Of a stretch of 64,000 nt of DNA, positions 1-8,581 are shown one piece after another. A program made the translations under genes and the position numbers. A model generated the notes under the pieces. That model worked only from the letters and a program-made list of their open reading frames with translations, was not told the origin of the DNA and ran no database searches. Numbering within the stretch: position 1 is the first letter of the stretch; every line of letters begins with the position of its first letter. The DNA is from Hephaestia caeni (GTDB lineage Bacteria > Pseudomonadota > Alphaproteobacteria > Sphingomonadales > Sphingomonadaceae). Location of the stretch: contig NZ_QXDC01000002.1 in assembly GCF_003550065.1 (NCBI RefSeq), positions 186,001 through 250,000 on the forward strand, written 5' to 3'.

Positions 1-1
1 G

Positions 2-415
2 GCGCAGGCCGCGATGGCCTCGGGCGCGGTCGACGAGAAGATCCTCGTCCACATGGACGCGATGATCGGCTCGATGACGGTCAAGGAGCGTGCAAAACCC
101 GCGCTGATCAACGCCAAGCGCAAGATCCGTATCGCCAAGGGATCGGGCACGACGGTGCAGGAGGTCAACAAGCTCCTCAAGATGCACCTCGAAATGTCCA
201 ACGCGATGAAGAAGATCCGCAAGATGGGCGGCCTCAAGGGGCTGCTCGGGATGATGGGAAAAGGCGGCATGGGGGGCGTGGGCAATCAGCTCGGCGGCCC
301 CGAACTGGGCGATATGATGAAGGGTATGGACGCGGGCCTTCCGGGCCTGCCCAATGGCCCGAAGAACATGCCGAACGTCCCGCCCGGCTTTCAGAATTTC
401 ATGAAGAAGAAATGA
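2..415 (+). CDS. ffh: Signal recognition particle protein Ffh, C-terminal part (cut by window edge)
   Basis: This is the C-terminal 137 residues of the SRP54/Ffh GTPase, the protein that binds 4.5S RNA and signal sequences at the ribosome and delivers nascent membrane proteins to FtsY. The visible part is the methionine-rich M domain. The RNA-binding segment reads RIAKGSGTTVQEVNKLL, and a Met/Gly/Lys-rich stretch follows before a short Pro/Gly-rich tail. The NG GTPase domain lies upstream of the window; the frame is open to the left edge, so the apparent ATG at 14 is internal. The ffh, rpsP, rimM order that follows is common in proteobacteria and supports the call. Confidence 0.95.
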   Translation, partial: AQAAMASGAVDEKILVHMDAMIGSMTVKERAKPALINAKRKIRIAKGSGTTVQEVNKLLKMHLEMSNAMKKIRKMGGLKGLLGMMGKGGMGGVGNQLGGPELGDMMKGMDAGLPGLPNGPKNMPNVPPGFQNFMKKK

Positions 416-456
416 GGCAACCAGCCTTTCAAGACCGACATCACAACCAGAGATAG

Positions 457-479
457 ACCCCGGCCTCCGCTGGGGTGAC
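457..479. repeat. REP-like palindrome, ACCCCGGC...GGGGTGAC family
   Basis: An 8-bp hairpin (ACCCCGGC paired with GCTGGGGT, one G-T pair) followed by GAC lies between ffh and rpsP. The same arrangement recurs at 1687-1709 in inverse orientation and at 23535-23558, so it is a dispersed intergenic repeat. It has no T-run and is not a convincing terminator. Confidence 0.6.
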
Positions 480-505
480 GAATAAAAGAAGGAAGAAGGT
501 ACACA

Positions 506-1117
506 ATGGCACTCAGCATTCGTCTGTCGCGCGGCGGCTCCAAGAAGCGTCCCTATTATCGCATCGTCGTCGCCGACGCGCGCAGCCCGCGCGACGGCCG
601 CTTCATCGAGCGGATCGGAAATTACAACCCGCTTCTCGCCAAGGACGACGAGAAGCGCGTCCAGCTCGACACCGATCGCGCCAATCATTGGCTCAGCGTC
701 GGTGCGCAGCCGACCGATCGCGTCGCGCGCTTTCTCGACGCGGCGGGCGTGCGTGAGCGCGCCGCGCGCAACAACCCCAAGAAGGCCGAGCCCGGCGAGA
801 AGGCCAAGGAGCGCGCCGAGGAGCGGGCCGAGAAGCTGAAGGCGCAGCAGGAAGCCGAAGCCGAGGCCAAGGCGGCCCCCGCGCCAGCGGTCGAAGAGGC
901 GCCCGCCTCTGAGGCCGAAGCGGCCGTCGAAGCCGAAGCCGCCGAGGCCGAAGCCGTCGTCGCCGCCGAGGTCGAAGCCGCGACCGCAGAGCCCACGCCC
1001 GAGGCCGAGCAGGTCGCCGAGGCGGTGGCCGAAGAGACTCCGGCCGTCGAGGCGCCCGCTGCCGAGGAGGCTCCGGCCGCCGAAGCCGCGGCCGAAGAAA
1101 AGCCCGCCGAGGCCTGA
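506..1117 (+). CDS. rpsP: 30S ribosomal protein S16 with long Ala/Glu-rich tail
   Basis: Ribosomal protein S16 is a small-subunit protein needed for 30S assembly. Residues 1-85 are a complete S16, starting [20 protein letters not shown] and including the [16 protein letters not shown] block. The remaining 115 or so residues are an unusual low-complexity extension, first a [17 protein letters not shown]-type charged helix and then repeated EA/PA motifs. Typical S16 is about 80-90 residues. Ala/Glu extensions of S16 are frequent in sphingomonads as I recall, but this one is long. The GGAAGAAGG upstream of position 506 is the ribosome binding site and supports this start. rimM follows after 50 bp. 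Confidence 0.97.
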   Translation: MALSIRLSRGGSKKRPYYRIVVADARSPRDGRFIERIGNYNPLLAKDDEKRVQLDTDRANHWLSVGAQPTDRVARFLDAAGVRERAARNNPKKAEPGEKAKERAEERAEKLKAQQEAEAEAKAAPAPAVEEAPASEAEAAVEAEAAEAEAVVAAEVEAATAEPTPEAEQVAEAVAEETPAVEAPAAEEAPAAEAAAEEKPAEA

Positions 1118-1125
1118 TCTCAATT

Positions 1126-1220
1126 CCCCTCCCGCCTGCGGGAGGGGGTAGGGGAGGGCGTGTTGCAATGCCTTCGCAGCAATCGACACCGCCGTCCCCG
1201 ACTCCTCCCGCAGGCGGGAG
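1126..1220. repeat. Palindromic repeat doublet around the rimM start
   Basis: Two GC-rich palindromes lie in opposite orientation. The first, at 1126-1148, has the core CTCCCGC-CT-GCGGGAG; the second, at 1205-1220, reads CTCCCGC-AG-GCGGGAG. The rimM start codon at 1168 lies between them. The GGGGAGGG at 1151-1158, part of the tail of the first palindrome, is at the right distance to act as the rimM Shine-Dalgarno. The pair resembles a BIME-type intergenic repeat. Confidence 0.6.
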
Positions 1221-1680
1221 CGAAGATCGCCCCGTCACGCTGGCCGCCGTCATCGGCGCGCACGGCGTGACGGGCGAGGTCCGGCTGAAGCTCTTCACGG
1301 ACGATCTCACCCCCTATCGCGCGTTCAACAATGGCGCGCTGACGCTCACATCGGTGCGGGTCGGCCCCAAGGGGGCGATCGGGCGCTTCGCCGAGATTAC
1401 CGATCGCACCGCCGCCGAAGGACTGCGCGGCACCGCGCTCACCGTCCCGCGCGCGTCGCTCCCGCCGCTCGGCGAGGGCGAATATTATCATGCCGATCTG
1501 GTTGGCCTGCCCGTCGTCACCGATGCGGGCGTGCCCGCCGGCAGGATCGTCGCGGTCGAGAATTTCGGCGCCGGCGATCTGATCGAGGTCGAGGATGCCA
1601 CCGGCCGTCGCGTGCTCGTCCCCGTCACGGTCGCCGACATCGGCGCCACCGCGATCGTCCCCGCCGCTTTCCTCGAATAA
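1168..1680 (+). CDS. rimM: Ribosome maturation factor RimM
   Basis: RimM is a 16S rRNA processing factor that binds S19 and the 30S head during maturation. The conserved N-terminal domain begins near residue 25 (VTLAAVIGAHGVTGEVRLK) and the C-terminal PRC-barrel spans about residues 105-170 (YYHADLVGLPVV through VPVTVADIGATAIVPA). The first 20 or so residues, rich in Pro and Ser, are not part of the family and are encoded across a palindromic repeat. No later in-frame ATG exists before the conserved domain, so 1168 is the best start. In many proteobacteria trmD and rplS follow rimM; here they are absent from this position. Confidence 0.93.
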   Translation: MPSQQSTPPSPTPPAGGSEDRPVTLAAVIGAHGVTGEVRLKLFTDDLTPYRAFNNGALTLTSVRVGPKGAIGRFAEITDRTAAEGLRGTALTVPRASLPPLGEGEYYHADLVGLPVVTDAGVPAGRIVAVENFGAGDLIEVEDATGRRVLVPVTVADIGATAIVPAAFLE

Positions 1681-1902
1681 TCGCCCGTCACCCCAGGCTT
1701 GTTCCGGGGGCCAACGTGCCGCGCGCGTAGACATCCCGGTTTTATAGATTCCCCGACCCGTTCGCCCTGAGCTTGTCGAAGGGTGGTTCTTCTTTCGACC
1801 CCACAAGGGGGAGAACGCTTTCCTCCATCCCGCCGCGCGCGCGTCATATTCGCGTGAAAGCCAGGAAAATCGTCGCCCGAACTGATCCCGGCAAAAACTT
1901 TC
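1681..1902. repeat. Intergenic repeats between rimM and recA
   Basis: This gene-free stretch holds at least two dispersed repeats. One, at 1687-1709, is an inverted copy of the GGGGTGAC palindrome family (GTCACCCCAGGC...CCGGGG). The other, at about 1758-1783, contains CCCTGAGCTTGTCGAAGG, a sequence very common between genes in sphingomonads as I recall. No convincing coding region is seen; the short ORFs on both strands are translations of the repeats. Confidence 0.5.
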
Positions 1903-1917
1903 GTTCCGCTCTTGTTC
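1903..1917 (+). promoter_or_regulatory. LexA (SOS) box upstream of recA
   Basis: The sequence GTTC-N7-GTTC (GTTCCGCTCTTGTTC) is an exact match to the direct-repeat LexA operator of alphaproteobacteria. It lies 76 bp before the recA start and predicts DNA-damage induction. It is overlapped by an imperfect inverted repeat, GTTCTTAGAGAAC, at 1914-1926. Confidence 0.85.
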
Positions 1918-1993
1918 TTAGAGAACAAACGCGATACACAATGCTTCACATTGAACGCATCACGCGATTGCTCTAGCGACGGGAGCCTTTCCA

Positions 1994-3070
1994 ATGGCAG
2001 CGAACTTGAAGGTCATCGACACCGGCATGGCAACAGCGAATTCGGACAGGCAGAAGGCGCTCGACGCCGCGTTGGCGCAGATCGACCGCGCGTTCGGCAA
2101 GGGCTCGGCGATGAAGCTCGGCTCGAAGGAGACGATGCAGGTCGAATCGATCTCGACCGGCAGCCTCGGGCTCGACATCGCTTTGGGCGTCGGCGGTTTG
2201 CCGCGCGGCCGCGTGATCGAGATCTACGGCCCTGAAAGTTCGGGCAAGACGACGCTCGCGCTCCACGTCATCGCCGAGGCGCAGAAGAACGGCGGCACCG
2301 CCGCGTTCGTCGATGCCGAACACGCGCTCGATCCGGTCTACGCCAGGAAGCTGGGCGTCGATATCGACGAACTGATCGTGTCGCAGCCCGATACCGGTGA
2401 ACAGGCGCTCGAGATCGTCGATACGCTGGTGCGCTCGAACGCGATCGACGTGCTTGTGGTCGATTCGGTTGCGGCGCTGGTGCCGCGCGCGGAAATCGAA
2501 GGCGAGATGGGCGACAGCCATGTCGGCCTTCAGGCCCGCCTCATGTCGCAGTCGCTGCGCAAGCTCACCGGCTCGATCAGCCGCTCGCGCTGCATGGTGA
2601 TCTTCATCAACCAACTCCGCATGAAGATCGGCGTGATGTACGGCAATCCCGAGACGACCACCGGCGGCAACGCGCTCAAATTCTACGCTTCCGTCCGTCT
2701 CGACATCCGCCGCACCGGCCAGATCAAGGATCGCGACGATATCGTCGGCAATTCGACGCGGGTGAAGGTCGTCAAGAACAAGGTCGCCCCGCCGTTCAAG
2801 CAGGTCGAATTCGACATCATGTATGGCGAGGGTATCTCCAAGATCGGCGAAGTTCTCGATCTCGGCGTCAAGGCCGGACTGGTCGAGAAATCGGGATCGT
2901 GGTTCAGCTACGACAGCGTCCGCATCGGCCAGGGCCGCGAGAACGCCAAGGTCTTTCTCAAGGAAAACCCGGAAATGGCCGATCGGCTCGAAAAGGCGAT
3001 CCGTGGGCACACCGACAAGGTCGCCGAAGAGATGATGACCGGCCCCGATGCCGAGGATGACGATCGCTGA
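1994..3070 (+). CDS. recA: Recombinase RecA
   Basis: RecA forms filaments on single-stranded DNA, drives strand exchange in homologous recombination and triggers LexA self-cleavage. The 358 residues match the usual length. Walker A is GPESSGKTT at residues 79-87 and Walker B is [10 protein letters not shown] near residue 153. The loop motifs ([38 protein letters not shown]) and the acidic C-terminus (DAEDDDR) are intact. An ATG at residue 12 is a possible alternative start. A LexA box lies upstream and a strong hairpin terminator follows, so the gene is a single-gene transcription unit. Confidence 0.98.
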   Translation: MAANLKVIDTGMATANSDRQKALDAALAQIDRAFGKGSAMKLGSKETMQVESISTGSLGLDIALGVGGLPRGRVIEIYGPESSGKTTLALHVIAEAQKNGGTAAFVDAEHALDPVYARKLGVDIDELIVSQPDTGEQALEIVDTLVRSNAIDVLVVDSVAALVPRAEIEGEMGDSHVGLQARLMSQSLRKLTGSISRSRCMVIFINQLRMKIGVMYGNPETTTGGNALKFYASVRLDIRRTGQIKDRDDIVGNSTRVKVVKNKVAPPFKQVEFDIMYGEGISKIGEVLDLGVKAGLVEKSGSWFSYDSVRIGQGRENAKVFLKENPEMADRLEKAIRGHTDKVAEEMMTGPDAEDDDR

Positions 3071-3114
3071 GCCAACTTGATTCGTATCGCGACGTATTCG
3101 CGTCGCACGCATGG

Positions 3115-3139
3115 AAAGGCCCGCCTTTGGCGGGCCTTT
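3115..3139 (+). terminator. recA terminator hairpin
   Basis: An 11-bp perfect stem, AAAGGCCCGCC / GGCGGGCCTTT, with a 3-nt loop lies 45 bp after the recA stop. The descending arm ends in TTT, as expected for an intrinsic terminator in a GC-rich genome; the symmetry would let it act on either strand. Confidence 0.85.
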
Positions 3140-3284
3140 CGACGTTTCGGGGCCAAGGCGTTATCCCGTGGGACCGTCGACTTGGTCGACTTTGAAAGGG
3201 AAGCGATCACGCGATCTCGCCGCTCCCGATATTCTTGATTAACCTCTTATGTTGACGCACGATCGTGAAAAATGGGGGGATGAT

Positions 3285-3767
3285 ATGAACGAGCAACCAC
3301 CAAGTATCTGGGGCATGGATCGCGCATCGATCGAACAAACTCTTGTCGAAGGCAGGTCACCGAAGCGCGAATATACGGAAAATGACAAAATCGCGATTCG
3401 GGCGGTGCTGGATCAGCCGGATTTTGACGAAATGGCTGAGGAGAAGCGTGCAGCGGCCTTCCAGCGAATGCATAACGTCATCGCAGGCCGAGATGAGCAA
3501 CCTTCAATGGCATCTGGATCGTCGTCGATGGTGACGACAGGCTGGATCGTCCTTGTAATATCCGCTGTGCTGATAGTGTATGCTGCATGGGGATACGACA
3601 CAGCTATCCATTCGGATTCCAATTTTATCGGGGGGACGTTCATCCCTTCGCGCGATACAATCAACATCGGTTTGCTTCAAAACCAATTGATGATGTTTCA
3701 AGCGGGGCTCGTCGGCATTCTGAGCGGCGTAATCCTGTTGGCGATCAACACGGTTCGCGGCCAGTGA
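3285..3767 (+). CDS. Small membrane protein of unknown function
   Basis: I do not recognise this 160-residue protein. Residues 1-80 are hydrophilic and charged (MNEQPPSIWGMDRASIEQTL onward). Two hydrophobic segments follow: about residues 83-104 (WIVLVISAVLIVYAAWGY) and 136-156 (MFQAGLVGILSGVILLAI). This suggests a two-pass membrane protein with a cytoplasmic N-domain. I chose the start at 3285 because GGGGGGATG precedes it; an in-frame ATG at 3249 would add 12 residues. The base composition is less GC-rich than the neighbours. The gene overlaps the next one by GTGA, so the two are probably translated together. Confidence 0.7.
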   Translation: MNEQPPSIWGMDRASIEQTLVEGRSPKREYTENDKIAIRAVLDQPDFDEMAEEKRAAAFQRMHNVIAGRDEQPSMASGSSSMVTTGWIVLVISAVLIVYAAWGYDTAIHSDSNFIGGTFIPSRDTINIGLLQNQLMMFQAGLVGILSGVILLAINTVRGQ

Positions 3768-4399
3768 CGATCATCGTCCATCATCTCGAAAATTCGCGCT
3801 CGCAGCGGGTGCTGTGGTTGCTCGAGGAACTCGGTCTGCCTTATGAGGTCCGCCGCTACGAACGCGATCCGAAGACGATGCTCGCTCCGCCGGCGCTCGC
3901 CCGTGTCCACCCGCTCGGCAAGGCGCCGGTGATCGTCGATAGCGATGCGGACGACCGCGTCGTCGCGGAGACGGGAGCGATCCTCGAATATCTCGTCGAG
4001 AAAGGCGACGGCCGCCTCGGCGCGCCCGCGCACCACGAATCGGCGCTGCGCTACCGCCACTTCCTCCATTACGCCGAAGGCTCGCTGATGCCGCCGCTGC
4101 TCGTCAAGCTCGTGCTCGGCCGTGTGCCCATGTTCGGCAAAACGGCGCAAAAACGCTTCCAGCCGATGATCGACGTTCATCTCGATTATGTCGAAGCCGA
4201 GCTGGCGTCGCACCCGTGGTTCGCGGGCGATGCCATGACCGCCGCCGACATCATGATGAGCTTCCCGCTCGAAGTCGCGCGCCACCGCGCCGGGCTCGAT
4301 GCGCGTCGCCCGGCGACCATCCGCTGGCTGGAGACGATCCATGCACGGCCCGCCTACCAGGCCGCGCTCGCCGCCGGGGGACACTATGCCTATGCGTAA
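3764..4399 (+). CDS. Glutathione S-transferase family protein
   Basis: This 211-residue protein has the GST layout: an N-terminal thioredoxin-like domain (VTIIVHHLENSRSQRVLWLL, then HPLGKAPVIVD with the cis-Pro, and ETGAILEYL for gamma-glutamyl binding) and an all-helical C-terminal domain ending near WLETIHARPAYQAAL. Ser in the SRSQRVLWLLEE segment is the likely glutathione-activating residue. The GTG at 3764 overlaps the stop of the upstream gene and is in frame with the conserved beginning, so I take it as the start. A role in detoxification is inferred from family only; the substrate is unknown. Confidence 0.88.
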   Translation: MTIIVHHLENSRSQRVLWLLEELGLPYEVRRYERDPKTMLAPPALARVHPLGKAPVIVDSDADDRVVAETGAILEYLVEKGDGRLGAPAHHESALRYRHFLHYAEGSLMPPLLVKLVLGRVPMFGKTAQKRFQPMIDVHLDYVEAELASHPWFAGDAMTAADIMMSFPLEVARHRAGLDARRPATIRWLETIHARPAYQAALAAGGHYAYA

Positions 4400-4500
4400 T
4401 GGGGGTGTGCCTGCTAGGGGAGCGCTCGCGCAATAAACGTACGTGAAATGTCATCGGGCCGGAAGCGGGAAGCCCGGCCACAATAGCGAAGGGAGAGAGC

Positions 4501-5823
4501 ATGGACGCTGCCGAATCGGCAACCGAACGGCGTGGGCTTTCGCTGCAATATCAGATGCTGATCGGGTTCGTGATCGGTCTTCTCGCCGGGCTCGCGGTGC
4601 ATGTCGGCGCGGCCGACGCGCCGTGGGTGGAGGTGATCACCTCTTATGTCACCGGCCCGATCGGTCAGGTGTTCCTGCGCCTGCTGTTCATGTTGGTGAT
4701 CCCGCTGCTGTTTTCGGCGCTGGTCGTCGGGATCGCCGAGATGGGGGAGATCCGCTCGCTCCGCCGCGTCGGCCTGCGCACGCTAGGCCTCACCGTCGTC
4801 GTCTCGACGATCGCGGTGGTGGTGAGCATCGTGCTCGTCAATCTGCTGCGCCCCGGCTATGGCGTCGATCCCGTGCTTGCACAGGCGATGCTGGCCGATG
4901 CCGGCCCCGGCGCGCACGCCATTCTCGCCCGCACCGGCGAGACGCCCTCGGGGATCGAGGCGGTGCTGGCGATCGTGCCCTCGAACGTCGTCGGCGCGAT
5001 GGCGGGGAACGATATCCTCGCGGTCATGTTCTTCGCCCTGTTTTTCGGCATCGGTATCGTGCTGACGCAGGATCGGCCCGAAGTGCAGACGCTCAAGCGC
5101 GCGATCGAGGGCGTGTTCGAGGTCGCGATGCGGCTCATCAACATCGTCATCCGCCTCGCGCCGCTGGCGGTGTTCTGTTTCATGTTCAACCTCGCCGCGC
5201 TGTTCGGCTGGGATCTGCTCGTGCGCCTGTCCGCATTTGTCGGCGTGGTGCTGGCGGCGCTCGGCGTGCAGATGTTCATCGTCTTCCCGTTGTTGCTCAT
5301 CGTGCTTGCCCGGCGGTCGCCGATCGCTTTCTTCCGCGATACGCAGGAAGCATCGGTGATGGCGTTCTCGACCGCGTCGTCGAACGCGACGCTGCCCACC
5401 TCGCTGCGGGTCGCGGATACCGAGCTGAAGCTGCCCCGCAAGGTGGCGCGCTTCGTCCTCACCATCGGGGCGACCGCGAACCAGAACGGCACTGCGATGT
5501 TCGAGGGTGTCACCGTCCTCTTCCTCGCCCAGTTCTTCGGCGTCGAATTGACGCTGGCGCAGCAGTTCATGGTGATGCTCGTGTGCATCCTCGGCGGTAT
5601 CGGCACGGCGGGCGTGCCGGCGGGATCGCTGCCGGTGGTCGCGCTCATCCTGGGCATGGTCGGGGTACCGCCGGCGGGCATCGGCCTCGTCCTCGGTGTC
5701 GACCGCTTCCTCGATATGTGCCGCACGACGCTCAACGTCATCGGCGATCTGGTGCTGGCCACGATCGTTTCGGCGGGCGAGCCCCAGACCGATCGGCAAG
5801 GCATGGTGGAGGAGGGCGCATGA
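4501..5823 (+). CDS. Dicarboxylate/amino acid:cation symporter (DAACS family)
   Basis: This 440-residue inner membrane protein belongs to the GltP/DctA (SDF) family of Na+- or H+-coupled transporters. It shows the serine-rich re-entrant loop as STASSNATLPTS, the transport-domain motif as NQNGTAMFEG (family NMDGTALYE), and the C-terminal VDRFLDMCRTTLNVIGD. The variation in the first two motifs makes the substrate uncertain. An ATGA overlap couples it to the downstream exported peptidase, which suggests uptake of amino acids or peptides released by that enzyme; this is inference. GGGAGAGAGC just before 4501 is the ribosome binding site. Confidence 0.92.
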   Translation: MDAAESATERRGLSLQYQMLIGFVIGLLAGLAVHVGAADAPWVEVITSYVTGPIGQVFLRLLFMLVIPLLFSALVVGIAEMGEIRSLRRVGLRTLGLTVVVSTIAVVVSIVLVNLLRPGYGVDPVLAQAMLADAGPGAHAILARTGETPSGIEAVLAIVPSNVVGAMAGNDILAVMFFALFFGIGIVLTQDRPEVQTLKRAIEGVFEVAMRLINIVIRLAPLAVFCFMFNLAALFGWDLLVRLSAFVGVVLAALGVQMFIVFPLLLIVLARRSPIAFFRDTQEASVMAFSTASSNATLPTSLRVADTELKLPRKVARFVLTIGATANQNGTAMFEGVTVLFLAQFFGVELTLAQQFMVMLVCILGGIGTAGVPAGSLPVVALILGMVGVPPAGIGLVLGVDRFLDMCRTTLNVIGDLVLATIVSAGEPQTDRQGMVEEGA

Positions 5824-7079
5824 TGCGTGTATCGCGTCGAACCGTGATTGCCGGCGCCGCGGCGATGCCGCTCATCGCGCGCGCGGGCATACTCCGCGCC
5901 GCCGAGCCGGACCTCTCCGAACTACGATCGATCACCGGCGCCGCGCGCCCGATCGACGCGGACGAACGCGCGCGTCGTCTGTCCCGCGCACAGGCGCTCA
6001 TGAAGGCCAACAACATTGGCGCAGTGGTGATCGAGCCGGGATCGTCGATGATCTATTTCACCGGCGTGGAATGGTGGCGCAGCGAGCGGCTGACCGCCGT
6101 CGTACTCCCGGTCGAAGGCAAGCCGTGCATCGTCACGCCGTTCTTCGAAGAGCCGTCCGTCCACGAAACGCTCGCCGTACCGGCCGACATACGCGTATGG
6201 CAGGAGGATGAGGATCCGCTCGCGATCGTCGCGGGTTTCCTGTACGATCGCAAACTTGCCACCCAACCAATCGCGATCGAGGAGAGCGTGCGCTTCTTCG
6301 CGTTCGACGGATTGCGCAAGGTGCTACCCGAGGCGCGACTGGTCTCCGCCAATCCGGTCGTGCGTGGATGCCGGATGATCAAGACGCCGGCCGAATTGGC
6401 GCTGATGCAGATCGCGACCGACGTGACGATCGCCGCCTATCGCTGGCTCCATCCCCGCATCGAAAAGGGGATGCGCCAGCAGGACGTCTCCGCGCTGATG
6501 AGCGCCGCGACGAAGAAGCTCGGCGGCAGCCCCGAATTTTCGATGTGCCTGATCGGCGAATCGGCCGCCTATCCGCACGGCTCGAAACAGCCGCAGACGG
6601 TCGATGCGGGCCGGATCGTGCTGATGGATTGCGGCTGCACCGTCCACGGTTACCAGTCGGATGTGTCGCGCACCTGGGTTCATGGCGGTGGCGCGAACAG
6701 CGAACAGCGCATTGTGTGGGATCGGGTCCGTCGCGGCCAGCAGATTGCGTTCGAAGCAGCGCAGATCGGTGCCCCCGCGGGCAGCGTCGACGATGCGGTG
6801 CGTCGGTATTACGAAAGTCTCGACTACGGCCCCGGTTACAAGTTGCCGGGGCTATCGCACCGCACCGGTCACGGCATCGGCCTCGACGGGCACGAGCCGG
6901 TCAACCTCGTCCGCGGGGAGACGACGAAGCTCGCCCCGGGCATGTGCTTTTCGGATGAACCAGGCATCTATATCCCCGGCAAGTTCGGGGTGCGGCTGGA
7001 AGATTGTTTCCACATGACCGAGGCGGGGCCACGCTGGTTCTCACAGCCGCCGGCCTCGATCGACCGCCCGGTGGGTTAA
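5820..7079 (+). CDS. Tat-exported M24 family metallopeptidase (Xaa-Pro aminopeptidase-like)
   Basis: This 419-residue enzyme is of the pita-bread M24 fold. A twin-arginine signal (MMRVSRRTVIAGAAAMPLI) covers residues 1-30. A creatinase-type N-domain follows, then the catalytic domain with the metal ligands visible in MDCGCTVHGYQSDVSRTW (Asp), HRTGHGIGLDGHEP (His), DEPGIYI (Glu) and GVRLED (Glu). It is therefore likely an active aminopeptidase P or prolidase-like enzyme in the periplasm. The frame is open far upstream, but that extension is a shadow of the symporter; the ATGATG at 5820 overlapping the symporter stop is the start. Its 3' end overlaps the convergent gene by 4 bp. Confidence 0.93.
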   Translation: MMRVSRRTVIAGAAAMPLIARAGILRAAEPDLSELRSITGAARPIDADERARRLSRAQALMKANNIGAVVIEPGSSMIYFTGVEWWRSERLTAVVLPVEGKPCIVTPFFEEPSVHETLAVPADIRVWQEDEDPLAIVAGFLYDRKLATQPIAIEESVRFFAFDGLRKVLPEARLVSANPVVRGCRMIKTPAELALMQIATDVTIAAYRWLHPRIEKGMRQQDVSALMSAATKKLGGSPEFSMCLIGESAAYPHGSKQPQTVDAGRIVLMDCGCTVHGYQSDVSRTWVHGGGANSEQRIVWDRVRRGQQIAFEAAQIGAPAGSVDDAVRRYYESLDYGPGYKLPGLSHRTGHGIGLDGHEPVNLVRGETTKLAPGMCFSDEPGIYIPGKFGVRLEDCFHMTEAGPRWFSQPPASIDRPVG

Positions 7080-8581
7080 GCTACGCCGCGCTCGAACAGG
7101 CAGAGCGCGAACATCGGCGCGGATCGAGCGGGGCCGCGATAGCGGGCCGTAGGGGCGAACCACGGCCCGCTGAGCGGATACACCTCCATAATCCGTTCGG
7201 TCTGCCGTCCCTCGCAGCCATGCTGTGCGACGGCGAGCCGCCACCGCGTCGGTGTATCGATGCCCGGGAGCGCGCGGACGCCCGATACAAGGGCGAGCGC
7301 GCGGCGGCTAGTGGTGTCGATCGCGATCGCGCCGGTATGCGCGGCGACGATGCGGGCGGCGGGTGTGTCGGCGCGCAGCATCGTCGGCTGGCGCGCGATG
7401 GTGGCCAGGGCGATCACGAGCAAGACTGCTAGCGCCACAAGCACGGCGGCATCGGCGCGCATCGCAAGCGATCGCGGCGAGAGCGCGCCGATCGCCAGCG
7501 CCGCCGCCGCCGCGAGCGGGAGGAACATCCGCGGCAGCGGGTCGATCGCGAGCACGTAGATCAGGATCGCGCTCGCTCCGAGGGCCGCGATCAGCAGCCG
7601 GGTCGCCGCGAGCGCGTGTGGTCGCGGCACAGCGCGGCGCCGTGCGATGATCAGCACCGCCGCCGCCATCAGCGTCGGCCCGATCATCGCGTGGGCGAGC
7701 AGATTGATCACCGGGTTGATCGTCCAGTGCACGTCGATGCCGCTCACGGGGCGCCAACCGGCAATGACCGCGGGATTGAGCAACGGCCCCCGGCTCACAT
7801 CGACGCCGGCGGCAAGCGCTGTCGACGGCACTGCGGTATGGTGCAGGGCGATCGCATAGCGCGCCAGCGGATCGCCGAACATCGCGGTGAACGCCGCCAT
7901 CTCGACCGCTATCGGCGCGACGAAGCCTGGCACGGCCCAGAATAATATCCGCCGGGTTTCGCGATCGGCGCACAGAAAGGCGGCGCCGGCGACAATGATA
8001 TAGGCAAACCCCGTCTCGCGGCTTTGCACGGCCAGCGCCAGCATCACGCCTGCGAACAAGGCGGCGGATCTCGATCGGTGATCGCTTGCGGCAATCGAGG
8101 CGGCGAGTGCGGCAAGAAGGAAGGTCAATTCGACGATGTCGATATTGGGGTGCAGCAGCGATAACCCGACCATCGGCGTCGCGAGGAACGCAATTCCGGC
8201 GATCAGGCTCGCGGCGGTGCCGAACAGCCTCAGCGCGAGGTGGCGGATAAGAGCCACCGCGGCGAGACTGTACACAAGCGGCACCAGCCCGACGATCAGC
8301 CGCGACTCGCCGAGCAGGCCGATCGCGATCGAAAGCGGCGCGATCAGCGGCCAGCGCGTCGCCCAGTGCTGCGTCGGCACGCACGGCCCGTGCGCCACCC
8401 AACATCGTGCCGCCTCCAGATATTGCCAGTCGTCGGTGCCACCACCGATGAAACCACGCGGATTGATGGCAAGGATCAGGCCGACGAAACCCAGCAGAAT
8501 CAGCCCGTCGCGCGGGACGCGAAGTGAGCGACGCGAGACGGGCATGGTGTCGTGGAATGGGAAGGGGCGGGCGATTGCCAT
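7076..8581 (-). CDS. Integral membrane glycosyltransferase-like protein (GT-C/GT39 type)
   Basis: This 501-residue protein has about ten hydrophobic segments. After the first membrane segment it has a short periplasmic loop with an acidic pair, GGGTDDWQYLEAARCW, as in GT-C glycosyltransferases such as ArnT and PMT that use lipid-linked sugars. Further motifs are HPNIDIVELTFLLAAL and a conserved RETGFAYI loop. These support a polyprenyl-sugar-dependent transferase, possibly modifying lipid or protein on the periplasmic side. The substrate cannot be told. An in-frame ATG at 8545 is a plausible alternative start, because neither site has a clear Shine-Dalgarno. Confidence 0.7.
   Translation of the reverse strand: MAIARPFPFHDTMPVSRRSLRVPRDGLILLGFVGLILAINPRGFIGGGTDDWQYLEAARCWVAHGPCVPTQHWATRWPLIAPLSIAIGLLGESRLIVGLVPLVYSLAAVALIRHLALRLFGTAASLIAGIAFLATPMVGLSLLHPNIDIVELTFLLAALAASIAASDHRSRSAALFAGVMLALAVQSRETGFAYIIVAGAAFLCADRETRRILFWAVPGFVAPIAVEMAAFTAMFGDPLARYAIALHHTAVPSTALAAGVDVSRGPLLNPAVIAGWRPVSGIDVHWTINPVINLLAHAMIGPTLMAAAVLIIARRRAVPRPHALAATRLLIAALGASAILIYVLAIDPLPRMFLPLAAAAALAIGALSPRSLAMRADAAVLVALAVLLVIALATIARQPTMLRADTPAARIVAAHTGAIAIDTTSRRALALVSGVRALPGIDTPTRWRLAVAQHGCEGRQTERIMEVYPLSGPWFAPTARYRGPARSAPMFALCLFERGVA

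Noticed and set aside
1126-1220. Possible CRISPR-like repeats
   Set aside because: Only two palindromes, in opposite orientation, with no regular spacers; no CRISPR array is seen anywhere in the window.
2908-3210. Minus-strand frame over the recA terminator
   Set aside because: It is a shadow of recA read through the terminator hairpin, with no start signal.
4443-5819. Long upstream open frame fused to the M24 peptidase
   Set aside because: It is an Arg-rich shadow of the symporter gene; a Tat signal and ATGA overlap fix the real start at 5820.
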